Of a stretch of 64,000 nucleotides of DNA, positions 11,301-21,985 are shown one piece after another. How positions within the stretch are numbered: the stretch's first letter is position 1; each line of letters starts with the position of its first letter. The translations under genes and the position numbers were made by a program. Below the pieces are notes generated by a model. That model was not told the origin of the DNA and did not search any database. It worked only from the letters and a program-made list of their open reading frames with translations. The DNA is from Nephrocerus scutellatus. Lineage: Eukaryota > Arthropoda > Insecta > Diptera > Pipunculidae. Location of the stretch: positions 91,472,965-91,536,964 of the forward strand of contig OX352765.1 of the NCBI GenBank assembly GCA_947095585.1. The letters are read 5' to 3'.

Positions 11301-14300
11301 AGTGTTTCATGTTGCGTCTGCAACTGATAAGAGATAATGTTGTCTGCTCAGCCGTACCCAAGTACATAAGGAATGAAGAATGTTGATTTCAGTTTGAATA
11401 ACAAATTAAGAAAAAAATTCCATCCATCCATCTAGAACGGATAACCAATGATTTCCATTCGAAGTTTCCATGTCTCATACAAAGTACTTGGTTTTGGGTA
11501 AGTTCAAAAATAACGATATATGAGAGTGGTGTAAGTCCGTTTAAAAAAATAATCTAATTATCACTTAATTTAATTACAGTTTAGTGGGCATATTTTATTT
11601 ATAACCAACTTACAGCTTCTATTTTTAAGGTATCCATATGTTTTGATCAGTTTAATGGCGCTCTCACAATGGAAAAACTTTATACTTAAGACTTACAGGA
11701 TTGTATGGATTATGGTTTTGACAAAACTAAAATTTTTGCTCGTTATGTTGCAAATCCATACAATCCTGTAAGTCTTAAGTATAAAGTTTTTTCCAATCAT
11801 GAGAGTGCCTTAAAAATCGTTGATAAATGATATTGCGTAACGATTAATTATGAATGTGTTTTTATGTCGAAGGAAGAAAAATGAACTTACACCCCTTTCA
11901 TATGTTAGATGCCTCTTACATACAGTTATACTGATACATTCTGCAATGGAAAAATATTTCTCTGGGCGATAATTGACGTCACAAAATCCGAAGTGCACCG
12001 GAAGACGGTATGAGTTGTTTTTTGATTCGTCCTACAGCTCGAGTTTTGCTTGCAAAAAGTGTCTCAGCGGTACATTATACAGGGTGTATTAGCTTATCAG
12101 GCATATACTTAAAGTGGTTAATTAAGAAAATAAAAAGAAATGGTAGGCTGTGTCGTCTATACATTCGCGAGCGAGTTTTTAGCGTGACAACGTTTACAAA
12201 CATTTACTGACAATGCACTGTTTTGGCTTTTTTTCATTTAATTTTTATGTGTGTACATTCAACTTGAATTAAAGTGTAGAGATTAAGATATATAGATATA
12301 TTGTAGCTTTAAAAACTGAATTTATGTTGTTATAAAATATTTTCCGGCTTCAAATCTTTTAATTCAATTCAATTATTCAAGAAGCAAATACAGTAGACTC
12401 ACGATAGGGTGAATATTGTAAAACCAAACCAGTTCACGTTTGCGAGACAGGACAAGTTTGCGATGGTTGAGTTGTAGCAAAAGAATAAGAAAATACCACT
12501 ACAGTAGAAATACACTTAAAAGTTTTTAATAATATATTTCATTGTATTTACTACAGGATTGTATTTTTAAATCATTTAAACTAAAATTAGTTGCAAAGGA
12601 ACATAGGTACAAAGTTTTACAATAGGACATAACCCTTACTAATCTATACTAATATTATAAAGAGGTAATGGATATTATCCTTCTTTTTTTTTTGCTGGAA
12701 ACAATTCTAGAGAGTTGTCTCGATCTGGTCCATATTCCAGTTTTATCGAGAGAAGTAAACGTGGTTATCCAAAGCCGGCAAATGCTCGCACGTTAGTCCA
12801 AAGGGTCTCACACCAATCAGTCTTTCATCATTCCTGTTAAAAAGACACTGGAAAGACTGATCGATCGATATCTACATACGCACACGCATTGAGACAAGAC
12901 TCCTGTTTAAAGATCAGCACGCGTATTGTAACGACAAGTCTGTAGAAACATCTCTTGAACATTCCCTTCAGTACAAGGAGTACACAATGGTGGTATTCCT
13001 AGACATTGAAGGTGCTTTTACATCTACGATTACAGATACGCTGTCATCTTTGAGGGAGGACGACTCGCTTGGCGAATTGATTAATCTTCTGCTCACAAGT
13101 AGGATTATTAATTCAAAGCTGGGCGTGTCGTCTGCCAGAAGATCTGTATGCAGAGGAACCCCACAAGGTGGAGTCCTGTCCCCCCTACTATGGAACTTAG
13201 CGATAAACGAACTGCTGGTATGCCTAGGAGGTGAGGGCTGCAGAGTAATCGCTTATGCGGATGGCGTTGCTATTGCCGTCTCAGGAAAATACCCGAGTAT
13301 CTTAAAGGAACTCCTGCAAAATGCTCTCAACAAGCTAACTTGCTGGGCAGATCGCTGTGGTTTAGGGGTAAATCCTCACAAAACTGAGCTTTTCTTATTT
13401 TGGGCAGGAAGCTGAGCTGGAAACCTAACATACAAGATATAATAATAATAATATTCGGCTCGACAAACCGTTGCGGTCCAAGGCCTAGATTCCCGCGTCC
13501 ATTTATGTTGTGCATGTATATTTTTTGGACACAAATGGAAGGGATCTACAATTTAAAGCCGGAATTGAGAAGCTTTCCGTGACAAGTTCTTCCTCTCGTA
13601 ACGTTTGTCACCCATTCGCGAGAGGTGGGAAATCGTGAAAAATTTTTTGGTATTACTGGGATTCGAACCACGAACCTCCTGCTCAGTAGCCATGCGCATT
13701 TCCACTGAGCCACGGTGCCCAGTGGAAATGCACCTAAACTAATACACCCTGTATATCGCAAGTTGCAAATCAATTGTGCACACTTAATTTATCTAAGTAT
13801 ATGAAACTGTTGTGGGCGCCGTGACTCTAATGGTTAGTGCTTTGGACTTCTAAGCGGGAGTTCGAAGTTCGAATCATCGTAGAAAAACACCAAAACTCTT
13901 TCACGGTCCCACCTCTGGCAAATGTCTATCTGACAAACGTCCGAGAGTAATAACTGTCACGGGGAAAACTTCTCAATTCGGATACGACTGAAAACTGTAA
14001 GCTACCTTTCATTTATGTTCACAAATATAACACGCACAACACAAATTGTTGCGAGAAGATGGGCCTTGTAACGAAACAGTATGCACCTCCAAATACTTGT
14101 ATTATTATTATATGAAAATGTTATACGACCGCAGGTATTTTTATTTACAAGGTAAGGTAATAACGAGGAAAAAACACTTAATATTGTTAATATTGTTGAT
14201 ATTGTCCGACAGGGCGCTTCTAGTTTCAAAGTAATGCGATATCTCCAGATATTTTCAGTTACAGAACTGTTGTTGTTATTTTTTTCTGCTATGCTATGTT

Positions 14301-17300
14301 TGTTAAGTGACAAGTGGCTGTCACTTGCTGTTACATTATTACATAAACATAACTGAAATTGCATTTAATTGAGTATCTGATTTTGTAAAAGCTTTGTTCT
14401 TTAGCTTCATTGGCCTAACAAGCGATAAGGTGTGGGTTTGGTCAACGGCAATAAATCTATCTGTCTATCGATATATTTATCTAACTATTTACCTATCTTA
14501 TCTGTTTATTTAAGTCAAAAGGCTGTAATTTCGTTATTTATGAATATTTTTATTTATATTTTTTTCTAGAGAATGTGAATAACATTTCAAATTTTATGAA
14601 AAACACGTTACTGCTCGATATAGCCACCCTTAGCGCGGATTATAGCGTTGAGTCTTTTAACGAAGGAATTGTGTGCCCCACGATCGTGACCTTTTTTCTA
14701 TAATTGGCGCGTAATGTTTGGATATATGCTTGGCCCAGCGTGAGCGTTAAGGATAATGACAGGGACAGGAAAAAAGGAAATGTCTATGCGGTTGTGTTTT
14801 GAAGGCCTGTGGATCCTAGCGACGTGGAAAAAAAGAACTAGGCAAAGCATTCCTCATACGTATTGTTTGACTGAAGAAAGAATCTCTGAACTTAACTGTA
14901 CGTTCTGCACTGTGCAAAGGTTAACTGATGTGCATTTATTTAAAGCGCCACGAGTGTTGCTATTAATTTCAAGGATAGTTTGTATGCAGCAGGCTATTTC
15001 TCTGACCGCACCGCTGATGGTAGAAGCGATAAGCTTTAACGCTCGCATTTGTATTCTATTTAGCAGATGCAGGGTAGTCTAAGTCGCACCTGACTAGATA
15101 TGACTCAAGTTTAGAGCGAATAAACACCTTGTAGAAGTAGCCATATGAGAGGATGTGAAATAATTCTTGCAACGTGATAGAAAACCTAAAACCTGATGGT
15201 GTTTTGGTACATTCTCTGTCTTCAATGCGTTCACTTTTTCATATCTTTTTCCCGACTCCTTGACCCTAAAAATTAAAAAAGTCTGGTGAGTATGGACGTT
15301 GTGAAGAAACTAAATTTGGAACGTGACTTTGTTTTATCAAGCTAGCTTTATATGATGGTGCTGAGTCCTGTTGGAATGTCCAGCGGTTGTTATTTTTTAT
15401 GTGCCCAAGGTAGCAAAGGCATAATTTAATATCTTTTCCCGTTACCCTTCTTGATTCACCTTGACGCCTTATTGTTAAAGACTAGCTGCCATTTGCAGTT
15501 ACCGCTGCCCAAACCATCACAGAAGCCGGCGCTTGTTTGCGAAGAGCAACTCGCTTGTCTAAATTGTCGCTGGACTTGTCCTCTAACCACACACGATCAT
15601 TTTGTTTCTGTACCAATTGTTGAACCGTAAACAATTTTTCATCAGAAAACACAAAGTTAACCATGTTGAACCGTAAACAATTTTTCATCAGAAAACACAA
15701 AGTTAACCAAGATCGTTACGTTCGTGTAGACGTGTTAGCAATTTGCATCTTTCAAGGCGAACTACTGCCTTTTGAGCCGTTGTTAAAACTTGCACTCTTT
15801 GAATCTTGTCGGGCTTCAATTAAAGTCCAATTTTCAGTATCCGTCTGATGCTTTTATTGGCAGTTTTGCACACCTTGTCTTGGATTTCGCTTAATTCGTG
15901 CCATCACTTTGCGAACCATTCTGGTTATATTACTGTTTTTTTGGAAGGCCACCTTCATGGCTTTTTGCGATGCTACCAGTATCGTTGTAACGTGTGATGG
16001 TCCGATACACAAACATTTTTCAAATGCTGGAGATGTTTAACAATAGCCGTTTGTGACTTTCCAGCCAAAAAACAGTGCAATTACACTGCTTGGTGAAGGG
16101 TATGATCCGTCATATTTAATCAGCATCGCAGTGATACTGTCTGCCTCCAATCAGTGTGTTAAGTTGATGAACTGCTTGCGGTGACACTATCCACCTCCAA
16201 TCAATGTGTTAAGTTGATGAACTGCTTGCGGTGACACTATCCACCTCCAATCAATGTATTAAGTTGATGAACTGCTTGCGGTGACACTATCCACCTCCAA
16301 TCAATGTGTTAAGTTGATGAACTGCTTGGTGGAGGGTATGATCCTTCATAATTCATCAGTATCGCTAATACTGTCTACCTCCAATCAATGTGTAAAGTTG
16401 GTGAACTGCTTGCAGTGATACTGTCCGCATCCAATCAATGTGTTAAGTTGATGAACTGCTTGGTGAAGGGTATGGTCCTTCAAACTTCATCAGCATCGCA
16501 GTGATACTGTCTGCCTCCAATCAATGTGTTAAGTTGATGAACTGCTTGGTGAAGGGTATGGTCCTTCAAACTTCATCAGCATCGCAGTGATACTGTCCGC
16601 ATCCAATCAATGTGTTAAGTTGGTGAACTGCTTGGTAAAGGGTTTGATCCTTCAAACTTCATCAGCATCGCAGTGATACTGTCCGCCTCCAATCAATGTG
16701 TTAAGTTGGTGAACTGCTTGCAGTTATACTGTCCACATCCAATCAATGTGTTAAGTTGATGAACTGCTTGGTGAAGGGTATGGTCCTTCAAACTTCATCA
16801 GCATCGCAGTGATACTGTCTGCCTCCAATCAATGTGTTAAGTTGATGAACTGCTTGGTGAAGGTTATGATCCTTCATATTTCATCAGCTTCGATGCTGAG
16901 ACACCGTTTGCTTCCAATTAATTTCCTAGTTCTTATGGATGTTAATTGCTCTGCTAACCTTTTCTACGTTTGGCGTTGTCGACAACTTAGTGTCATCAGT
17001 CGTTGATCGAGAATTTTGCATCCCCATGGTTAGCGAGTCCGTTGGACATCATTTTTAGTTGTCATATGATTAGAACACGCTTTATAACACAGAGTTATTG
17101 TTATGTAATTTGAATTTTACTTACGATGAAGATCTTATAGATTTTGAACTATTCTTAGTAAATAAATTGACAATTCTTTATCATATTTGAGATAGTTGTT
17201 AGCAATTCGATGCAAGGCACTCTCTTCCTTTCATTGGTGGGTGACTGCGAACAATTTACGCATTCGAATCTGAGACTTTTCTAAGGAAAAGTCATTTGTT

Positions 17301-18476
17301 TCACGTGTTAATCTCGAAGTTCGCTCCAATGCGCTCCAGTTACGTGGCACATCTGTTAACCTTCAACAAAGGCATTCCGTATCACATGGCAAGAAAGTAA
17401 CTCGCTAATTAAGAAACTGCAACATCTACTGATATAGGATGATTAGTAATTGATTTTTGTTTATGACTAGGAGATAAGAGCACCGCTCGCTGACATAGCA
17501 ACAAAGTAAGACGTCATTTGGTCGATTTAAAGATCGTACATTCGTTCTTATCAAATGTAATACACGTGTTTCCATATTAAACAGATCGGTTTATATGTAG
17601 GTGATTAAAGGTCATTCTACTCCGCCTTGGAAGCATTGCTTGCATTAATCCACAAAAGTAAACCTCCTAATTATGTCATTCGTTTGTTCTCTTTTTTCTC
17701 GCTGCAGATGTTTGGCATTGGAACCGATAAAGTCAACTTGGATCAATTCAAATTTCACTTCGTTTCGGCTCTTGGCACCAACAGTCAATCGTGGGGATTC
17801 TCATATAATGGCATTAAGCAGCACAACGGTGAACAGATTGCCTACGGGAATAAATTCTCTCAGGGATGCATTGTTGGAGTATACCTTGATATGTGCCGGG
17901 GACATTTGGAATTCTTTCTGAATCGACGATCATTGGGAACGGCCTACACTAATGTGCCAATTGATCCGAATATTCGCATTTATCCGATGGTCTGTTCGAC
18001 ACCTGCCAAATCATCCATTCGTCTCATGAATTCAACATCGCAAACGGAATCGCTTCAGTTGAGAGCTTTTAAAGTCCTGTCCAAGCAACCGAAACAACTT
18101 GAGGAATTACGACAAATGCCTGGATTACGATCACTTATGCAATCGTATTGGTTTCTGGCGCCGCCCGTTCGATATTCTCGCTACCAATCGGCGGTGAATG
18201 ATATTGACATTGCCGACGAGGCGGTTCTCTCATCGTCCCGACTGGCAAGAAAGAAAAAATTCAAGGGTACTCCATTGTAGTATGACATTATGTGTTGGAT
18301 ATTAATGCGTTTCTCGTTATTCATTTTGTTGTTTTGCCTCACAAGCAGATGAGGAGCAGGTGGTGACTGACATTAATGATCTCTACTCGAATGCGCACAA
18401 AATAGCACTTCACAATCGCTTCAACGACAGTGATGATGATTTTTCCCTTGATGACGGCTCCTACTACTTGTTCTAG
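8341..18476 (+). CDS. SPRY domain-containing SOCS box protein (SPSB3-like)
   Basis: Spliced from 8341-8688, 17708-18266 and 18349-18476; joins are in frame (phase 0, then phase 1) and give 344 aa. Residues near 45-60 contain CRCGEED, then HFWEIRV begins the SPRY fold that runs to about residue 235 (SWGFSYNG, GCIVGVYLDM, FFLNRRSLG, YPMVCST). A SOCS-box-like segment follows (about 240-275, PGLRSLMQSYWFLAP). The C-terminus is acidic and ends DDGSYYLF. This order matches vertebrate SPSB3, whose SOCS box is expected to recruit elongin/cullin ubiquitin ligase while SPRY binds the target; that role is from family knowledge. The first intron is 9 kb and full of transposons, the second 82 bp. The first in-frame ATG was taken as the start; an upstream non-coding exon is possible. 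Confidence 0.88.
9204..9600 (-). mobile_element. RTE-type LINE, C-terminal pol fragment
   Basis: On the minus strand, about 9595-9205 reads through sequence typical of the end of RTE/BovB pol: FRSNVLSVHLYGCET, RMRWPDTITNQD, RRRKWNWIGHTFRK and, in a shifted frame, RVGRPSRTWTRTIEEEA ending NRVRWRVFA. One stop and at least one frameshift are visible, so this is a dead 5'-truncated copy. It sits in the first intron of the SPSB3-like gene in antisense orientation. Confidence 0.8.
9698..10116. repeat. 63-bp tandem repeat, about 6.6 copies
   Basis: The start TCATTAGGCGAT recurs at 9698, 9761, 9824, 9887, 9950, 10013 and 10076, exactly 63 bp apart. Each unit continues with CTTAAGAGGACAATTTAGTC and CCTCTGGCAATGAAGC. 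The first three copies are nearly identical, later ones diverge, and the last is partial. It is in an intron and encodes nothing recognisable. Confidence 0.95.
10117..10810. other. Intronic sequence without recognisable features
   Basis: AT-rich intron of the SPSB3-like gene. The open frame at 10280-10552 has no recognisable motif, and I see no repeat boundary or RNA gene. Confidence 0.5.
10811..10936. repeat. Long hairpin / foldback element
   Basis: Two inverted arms of about 36 bp at the outer edge: AGCGCTTTCGATTTGCTGGG starts at 10811 and its complement CCCAGCAAATCGAAAGCGCT ends at 10936. The arms continue through CAGTGAAGGTTTGG. A second inner inverted pair (CAGCGTTCTC / GAGAACGCTG) closes the hairpin. 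The outer arms show only isolated mismatches. It could be a small MITE or a transcribed hairpin from the intron; no second copy was seen in the window. Confidence 0.8.
11653..11813. repeat. Foldback MITE-like element, family B, copy 1
   Basis: Inverted arms of about 55-60 bp. The left arm contains CTCTCACAATGG, then CTTTATACTTAAGACTTACA and GGATTGTATGGATT; the right arm contains the complements AATCCATACAATCC and TGTAAGTCTTAAGTATAAAG, then GAGAGTGCC. A central spacer of roughly 40 bp separates them. A second, more degenerate copy with the same arm core is at 48088-48189. No coding capacity. Confidence 0.78.
11814..12759. other. Intronic AT-rich stretch
   Basis: No gene recognised. TATACAGGGTGTATTAG at 12076-12092 recurs as an exact inverted copy at 13739-13755. 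Near 12643-12665 the string CTATACTAATATTATAAAGA resembles the 5' start of insect Helitrons, but no matching 3' end was found nearby. Confidence 0.4.
12760..13430 (+). mobile_element. LINE pol fragment (family 1 type)
   Basis: The open part at 12987-13415 encodes an RT core: VVFLDIEGAFTSTITDTL (motif with the first catalytic Asp), then GTPQGGVLSPLLWNLAIN, then IAYADGVAIAV and ADRCGLGVNPHKTELFLF. The catalytic YADD has become YADG, and upstream sequence (12760-12985) is frame-broken RT N-terminal material. It resembles the family at 1-1660 and 3369-5350 but is a different subfamily. It lies in sense orientation in the SPSB3-like intron and is followed directly by an antisense SINE. Confidence 0.85.
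13440..13720 (-). mobile_element. tRNA-derived SINE, copy 2
   Basis: On the minus strand the head near 13720-13702 has CACCGTGGCTCAGTGG (A box) and GGTTCGAATCCC (B box) near 13663-13675. The body then runs to AGGCCTTGGACCGCAACGG and an ATT-repeat tail at about 13440-13455. It aligns along its whole length with the SINE at 264-544. Nearly full-length. Confidence 0.85.
13813..14112 (+). mobile_element. tRNA-derived SINE, divergent copy 3
   Basis: The head reads GGGCGCCGTGACTCTAATGG, with an altered A box and an AGTTCGAATC B box. The body keeps the family core (CACGGTCCCACCTCTGGCAA, TTGCGAGAAGATGGGCC) and ends with TATTATTATTATA near 14112. The altered head suggests an older copy or a distinct subfamily. 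Confidence 0.72.
14590..16090 (-). mobile_element. mariner-type DNA transposon pseudogene
   Basis: Minus-strand fragments appear in transposase order: a helix-turn-helix region near 15990-15930 (RYNDTGSIAKSHEGG), the first catalytic-Asp block near 15700-15590 (FVFSDEKLFTVQQL, DRVWLED, VMVWAAV), the second near 15390-15300 (WTFQQDSAPSYKASL, PYSPDF), and the end near 14660-14600 (VKRLNAIIRAKGGYIEQ). A 46-bp tandem duplication (starting at 15620 and 15666) repeats the FSDEKLF segment, and several stops and frameshifts are present. A LINE 3' end interrupts it at about 14735-15185. Dead copy in a host intron. Confidence 0.85.
14735..15185 (-). mobile_element. LINE family 2, 3'-end fragment inside mariner
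   Basis: Complementary to the 3' end of the LINE at 59340-61935: both contain the terminal stretch around the CACGCTGGGCCAAGCATAT-like motif, and the antisense translation has blocks shared with 61601-61816 (for example TYCLTEERISELNC versus TYCTAEERIPELNC). 5'-truncated, as is usual for LINE insertions. Mariner sequence is found on both sides, so the LINE inserted later. Confidence 0.7.
16085..16880. repeat. Minisatellite with 50-bp and 86-bp units
   Basis: The core AATCAATGTGTTAAGTTGAT followed by GAACTGCTTG occurs eleven times with small changes. Units are either 50 bp or 86 bp; the long form is the short form plus 36 bp that includes GAAGGGTATG and TTCATCAGCATCG. The array abuts the 5' side of the minus-strand mariner remnant, and its first long unit runs into mariner-side sequence near 16080. 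It lies in the first intron of the SPSB3-like gene. Confidence 0.92.
16881..17707. other. End of SPSB3-like intron 1
   Basis: No repeat or gene recognised. The stretch ends in the pyrimidine-rich acceptor TTTTTTCTCGCTGCAG just before exon 2 at 17708. Confidence 0.6.
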
Positions 18477-19060
18477 GGATGAGGATTTGCAGCTGAAGAA
18501 GAAGAATATTAAAAAATGATCTCAGAAACGTATATACATATTATTATTGTCATACACAAACACACAATCAGACACACTACTCATATTCTATAACCTGAAT
18601 CCAATCTATCAACCATTGAACACAAAAGCAATCGTCAACCGACGGCGTCATCCGATTGACTGACTAACCTGGAGGACTTAACAAAAATGAACATCCGTTA
18701 CATGTACTACTGTTACCATTTATATATATATACTTATAGAATAGATATAACTGTTGTTTGTTACTATGTATTAATACTAAGTGTATATAAGATTTGTTTT
18801 TCTATTTTATGTATCGAGATTTCGGGGGCTTTTGATGCGAGTTCTTCTGTGCTTGAGAAGCATTTTGCATCAATCAATCAACTGGGAATCGCTAGGTTAT
18901 TTGTCTTCTGCAATTTTGTTTGTAGTTCGTCGATTGATGAATTTGCATAATTGACCTACAACTACCTCACTTCAAATTTCCTCCTAATTTCCATAACCCT
19001 CCTCTGTTATTTTTGTTTCTTTCTTCTTTTAATAATTAACCTTTACAATTATTTATTTCA

Positions 19061-19066
19061 AATAAA
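19061..19066 (+). promoter_or_regulatory. Candidate poly(A) signal of SPSB3-like gene
   Basis: AATAAA about 585 bp downstream of the stop at 18476, followed by a T-rich stretch. The interval 18477-19060 is AT-rich, non-coding by appearance, and probably 3' untranslated sequence. Confidence 0.45.
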
Positions 19067-19439
19067 GTGTATAGTTTATTTTTCTACATAAACATCCTAC
19101 AGTTTCTCAAAGTTGTTCCCTCTTCCGCTCAAAAAATGTTGCACATAAGAAATCTGCCCTCGTTTTAACAAAAGAAAAAGCCCCTGATTTCCAATTCTGT
19201 AGAAGAAGTAGCAGCAATTGTAAGCAAAAATCGCTGCAATGTTTTATGTATTTAATAAATAAATTCATTTAATTTTATACCAAAAGAATTTAATTTTAAG
19301 TCAGAAACATATTTTTGATTGGAATAAGTTTGTGTGCATTGGAAGCTTGAAAGATGGAGAAATTAAAGAAAATGTTATCTCTAATGTACACGAATGATTC
19401 CAACTGAGTATAGAAAATGGATCGTACATTCAATGAGGA

Positions 19440-20220
19440 CCTGGTCATCTGCGCCTTCTGAAGCTATCTGCACGCTTCCAAATTGTGCGTTGGTTCTGCC
19501 TGTACCTCCGAGTATTAAACACCACAAGTTCCACGGTGGTGGAATGTAATAGAAGTAATAATGATATATAAATTACATAAAACTCATACATAAAAACTGT
19601 CCTATTTCTCTGTTACCAGTAGTAATCACAAAAATATTCGAAAATCACCTCTTAAATACTACAGTCCATCATTGAAGCTAGAACAGATCTGTGAGAAGCG
19701 TTGCCAGAAGTATTAACAGACATTAGTTTAGTCTTACCACTGATCACCAATTTATGAAACTCAAAGCAAAGTCTTATTGTGGGAAGATCCTCATGATTTC
19801 CGGCAACGCACTTGAAAGTTGAGTAATGAGTCGACCAAAACGATGTCGTAGTTTTAGCCATAAAATTCAGATTCACAAAAAAAATTACTATAAATCAAAA
19901 ATAAAAAAGGACCAAGAACAGAGCCTTGAGGTACACGATGTTGTATGATAAGTGGGCTGCTGAATTTTCCATCGATCTTCTCCACAAAACCAATCCCTTT
20001 CCACGACGATTGGTTCTACGAAAGGACCCCAATACCTATCAAGACATTGGGCCAAAGATCGTCAACACAACAACAGGTTAGAGATTGTATTACCTGGATC
20101 CACTTCTTGCATTTGCTTTTTACTAAACCAATCATTAACTTGTGTCCCTAAAACAGTTTTCGTGAACAGCATCGTGGTCAACCATATCAAAGACTTTTTC
20201 AATATCAATTAAGAGAGTCA
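19440..20220 (-). mobile_element. LINE pol fragment (family 4 type) with a small family 2 piece
   Basis: The minus strand from about 20210 encodes NIEKVFDMVDHDAV (RT motif with catalytic Asp), then near 19940-19880 PQGSVLGPFLFLIY, and after that NFMAKTTTSFWSTHY. Frames are broken. At 19462-19525 a short plus-strand segment (CACGCTTCCAAATTGTGCGT, CACCTCCGAGTATT) matches family 2 LINE sequence at about 60418-60475, so fragments of two elements are packed together. Confidence 0.65.
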
Positions 20221-20276
20221 TATGGTGCCCATCCGTTGGGTAATTTTTTTATAATTCGCGCACAAGTGGTTCGCAT

Positions 20277-21092
20277 CCTTATAATGATCGGCTATATGCT
20301 TGACACAGCGTTGGCGTTAGGGAAAAGGAGGAGAAAGAAGGAGATGTCTATGAGCTTGTGCTTTGATTGCCTGTGGATCATCATCACATCACTATGATGT
20401 GGAAAGACAGAGCTTGGCGGAGCATTCCACATACGTGTTGTCCGGCTGAAGAACAAATCCCTGAACATTACTATACGTGCGAAGATGGGCCACGAGTATT
20501 GCGATTGAATTCAATGAGAGGTGGCATGCAGCTGGCTATTTCTCATGAGCACCGCTTGTGGAGGAAGCGATAAAACAGTGACAAGCAGGAAACGTTCCTG
20601 TGGTGTTCAAGCGAATCTATTGATTCAGCAATGTTCTCGTCACCGATAAGTTTTATCGCACGGTTTTCTTTTCTATCTAGCTGATGCAAGGTAGTTTTAG
20701 GTGCACCACACCAGATATGACAATTATACTCATGTTTAGTGCGAATAAAAGCCTTGTAGGTAGTAACCCGATCAAAGGGCAGAGGGGCCGGGTTAGAAAA
20801 CCTAAACATTTCGCAGCATTTTTGGCAACGGTAAATATGTAGTCATTCCAATGAAGCTTGTCCTTAGGGCACATACCAAAAACTGCGAGATTTTCAGTTT
20901 CCTCGAGGCAAGTTCCATTCATGGATAATGAAAGTGGATTTAAGATTCGCTTGGACGACAGTAGACTGCATTGGGTTTTGGAAGCGTTAAATTCTACTCG
21001 ATTGTTTTCTCCCCATTTTATTATTCTCTCCAGGTCAGAATTTAACGTGCTTAACATACGTAGTTGTTTGAGTTCCACATGAGAAGTCAAGC
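20277..21092 (-). mobile_element. LINE family 2, 5'-truncated antisense copy
   Basis: The minus strand encodes the end of RT: VELKQLRMLSTLNSDLERII, KCLGFLTR, the segment covering HIWCGAPKTTLHQLDRKEN and IKLIGDENIAESIDSLEHHR, then the 3' tail near 20290. These blocks recur almost unchanged at 61235-61590. Broken frames; dead. Confidence 0.82.
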
Positions 21093-21985
21093 TGTTTTGT
21101 CGAAAATGAATGCCTATGGAATTGATAAGACTCTGCTTGATTGGACTAGTAACTAACCGTTTTATTCAGGTCGTATTGGACGGTTTCAAATCTAGAGTTC
21201 ACCGCATAAACACCGGTATTCCCCAAGGCTCTGTTCTGCCTCCTACACTGTTTCTCATTTTCATCAATGATCTCCTATCCGTTTCTTATAATCCAATTCA
21301 TTCTTTTGCTAACGACAGCACTCTTAGCTTTTCATATGATTTCACGCTTTCTGCAAGCCCCTCTTCGTCGCAAGTGGAACTTGCACCACAACGTATGTTA
21401 AGCACGTTTAATTCTGACCTTAACAGCATAACAAGGTTGGGACTATGTGTGTCAATAACAAGGTTCGTTGGAACGATCAACTAATTTGCCATCGCCAAGA
21501 ATGCCGCGAAATGTTTAGGTTTCCTAAAACGTTGCAAGATGTGATTCACTCCTTCAGATCTGACTTTACAAGGCATATATTCGCCCTAAACTTTAGAGTA
21601 TTGTCTGGGTAAGTGCTCCTAAAACCACATTGCATCTACTCGACAAAATTCAGAAATGAGCAATAACATTTATTGGTGGCGCAAATATAGCGAAAACGAT
21701 CGCATCGCTTGAACATCGTAGGAATGTTTTCTGCTTGTCACTGTAGCTTATAGCTTTTTTCCATTAGCGGTGTTCTAAAGCAATATCCAGATGCATCCCG
21801 CCCATCCTCCAACCCAACCGAAACCCATTCAGAGATTCCTTCTTTAGTCTGAATGAATGAATATGGAATAAATCTGTGTTTCCGCATTTGTATGATCTAC
21901 AGTCATTCAAGACGCATGTGCATAGACATCTCACCTTTTCCGCTCCTTAATTTCCTAACGCCCAAGCTGTGTTAAGCATTATAAG
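21093..21985 (+). mobile_element. LINE family 2, sense copy next to the inverted copy
   Basis: Plus-strand RT blocks: VVLDGFKSRVHRINTGIPQG, SVLPPTLFLIFINDLLS, HSFANDSTLSFSYDF (the expected FADD is FAND), then VELAPQRMLSTFNSDL. The remaining 21480-21985 is frame-broken C-terminal sequence and tail. It starts within a few bases of the antisense copy at 20277-21092, forming a head-to-head inverted pair. Confidence 0.8.

Noticed and set aside
12643..12700. Helitron 5' end-like CTATACTAATATTATAAAGA
   Set aside because: No partner CTAG end or other copy in the window was found, so I left it unannotated.
14460..14520. TATCGATA (DRE-like) and TATC-rich stretch
   Set aside because: Lies deep in an intron beside simple repeats and far from any promoter.
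16120..16870. CRISPR-like appearance of regular repeats
   Set aside because: The units are contiguous, with no unique spacers, in a eukaryotic intron; this is a minisatellite.
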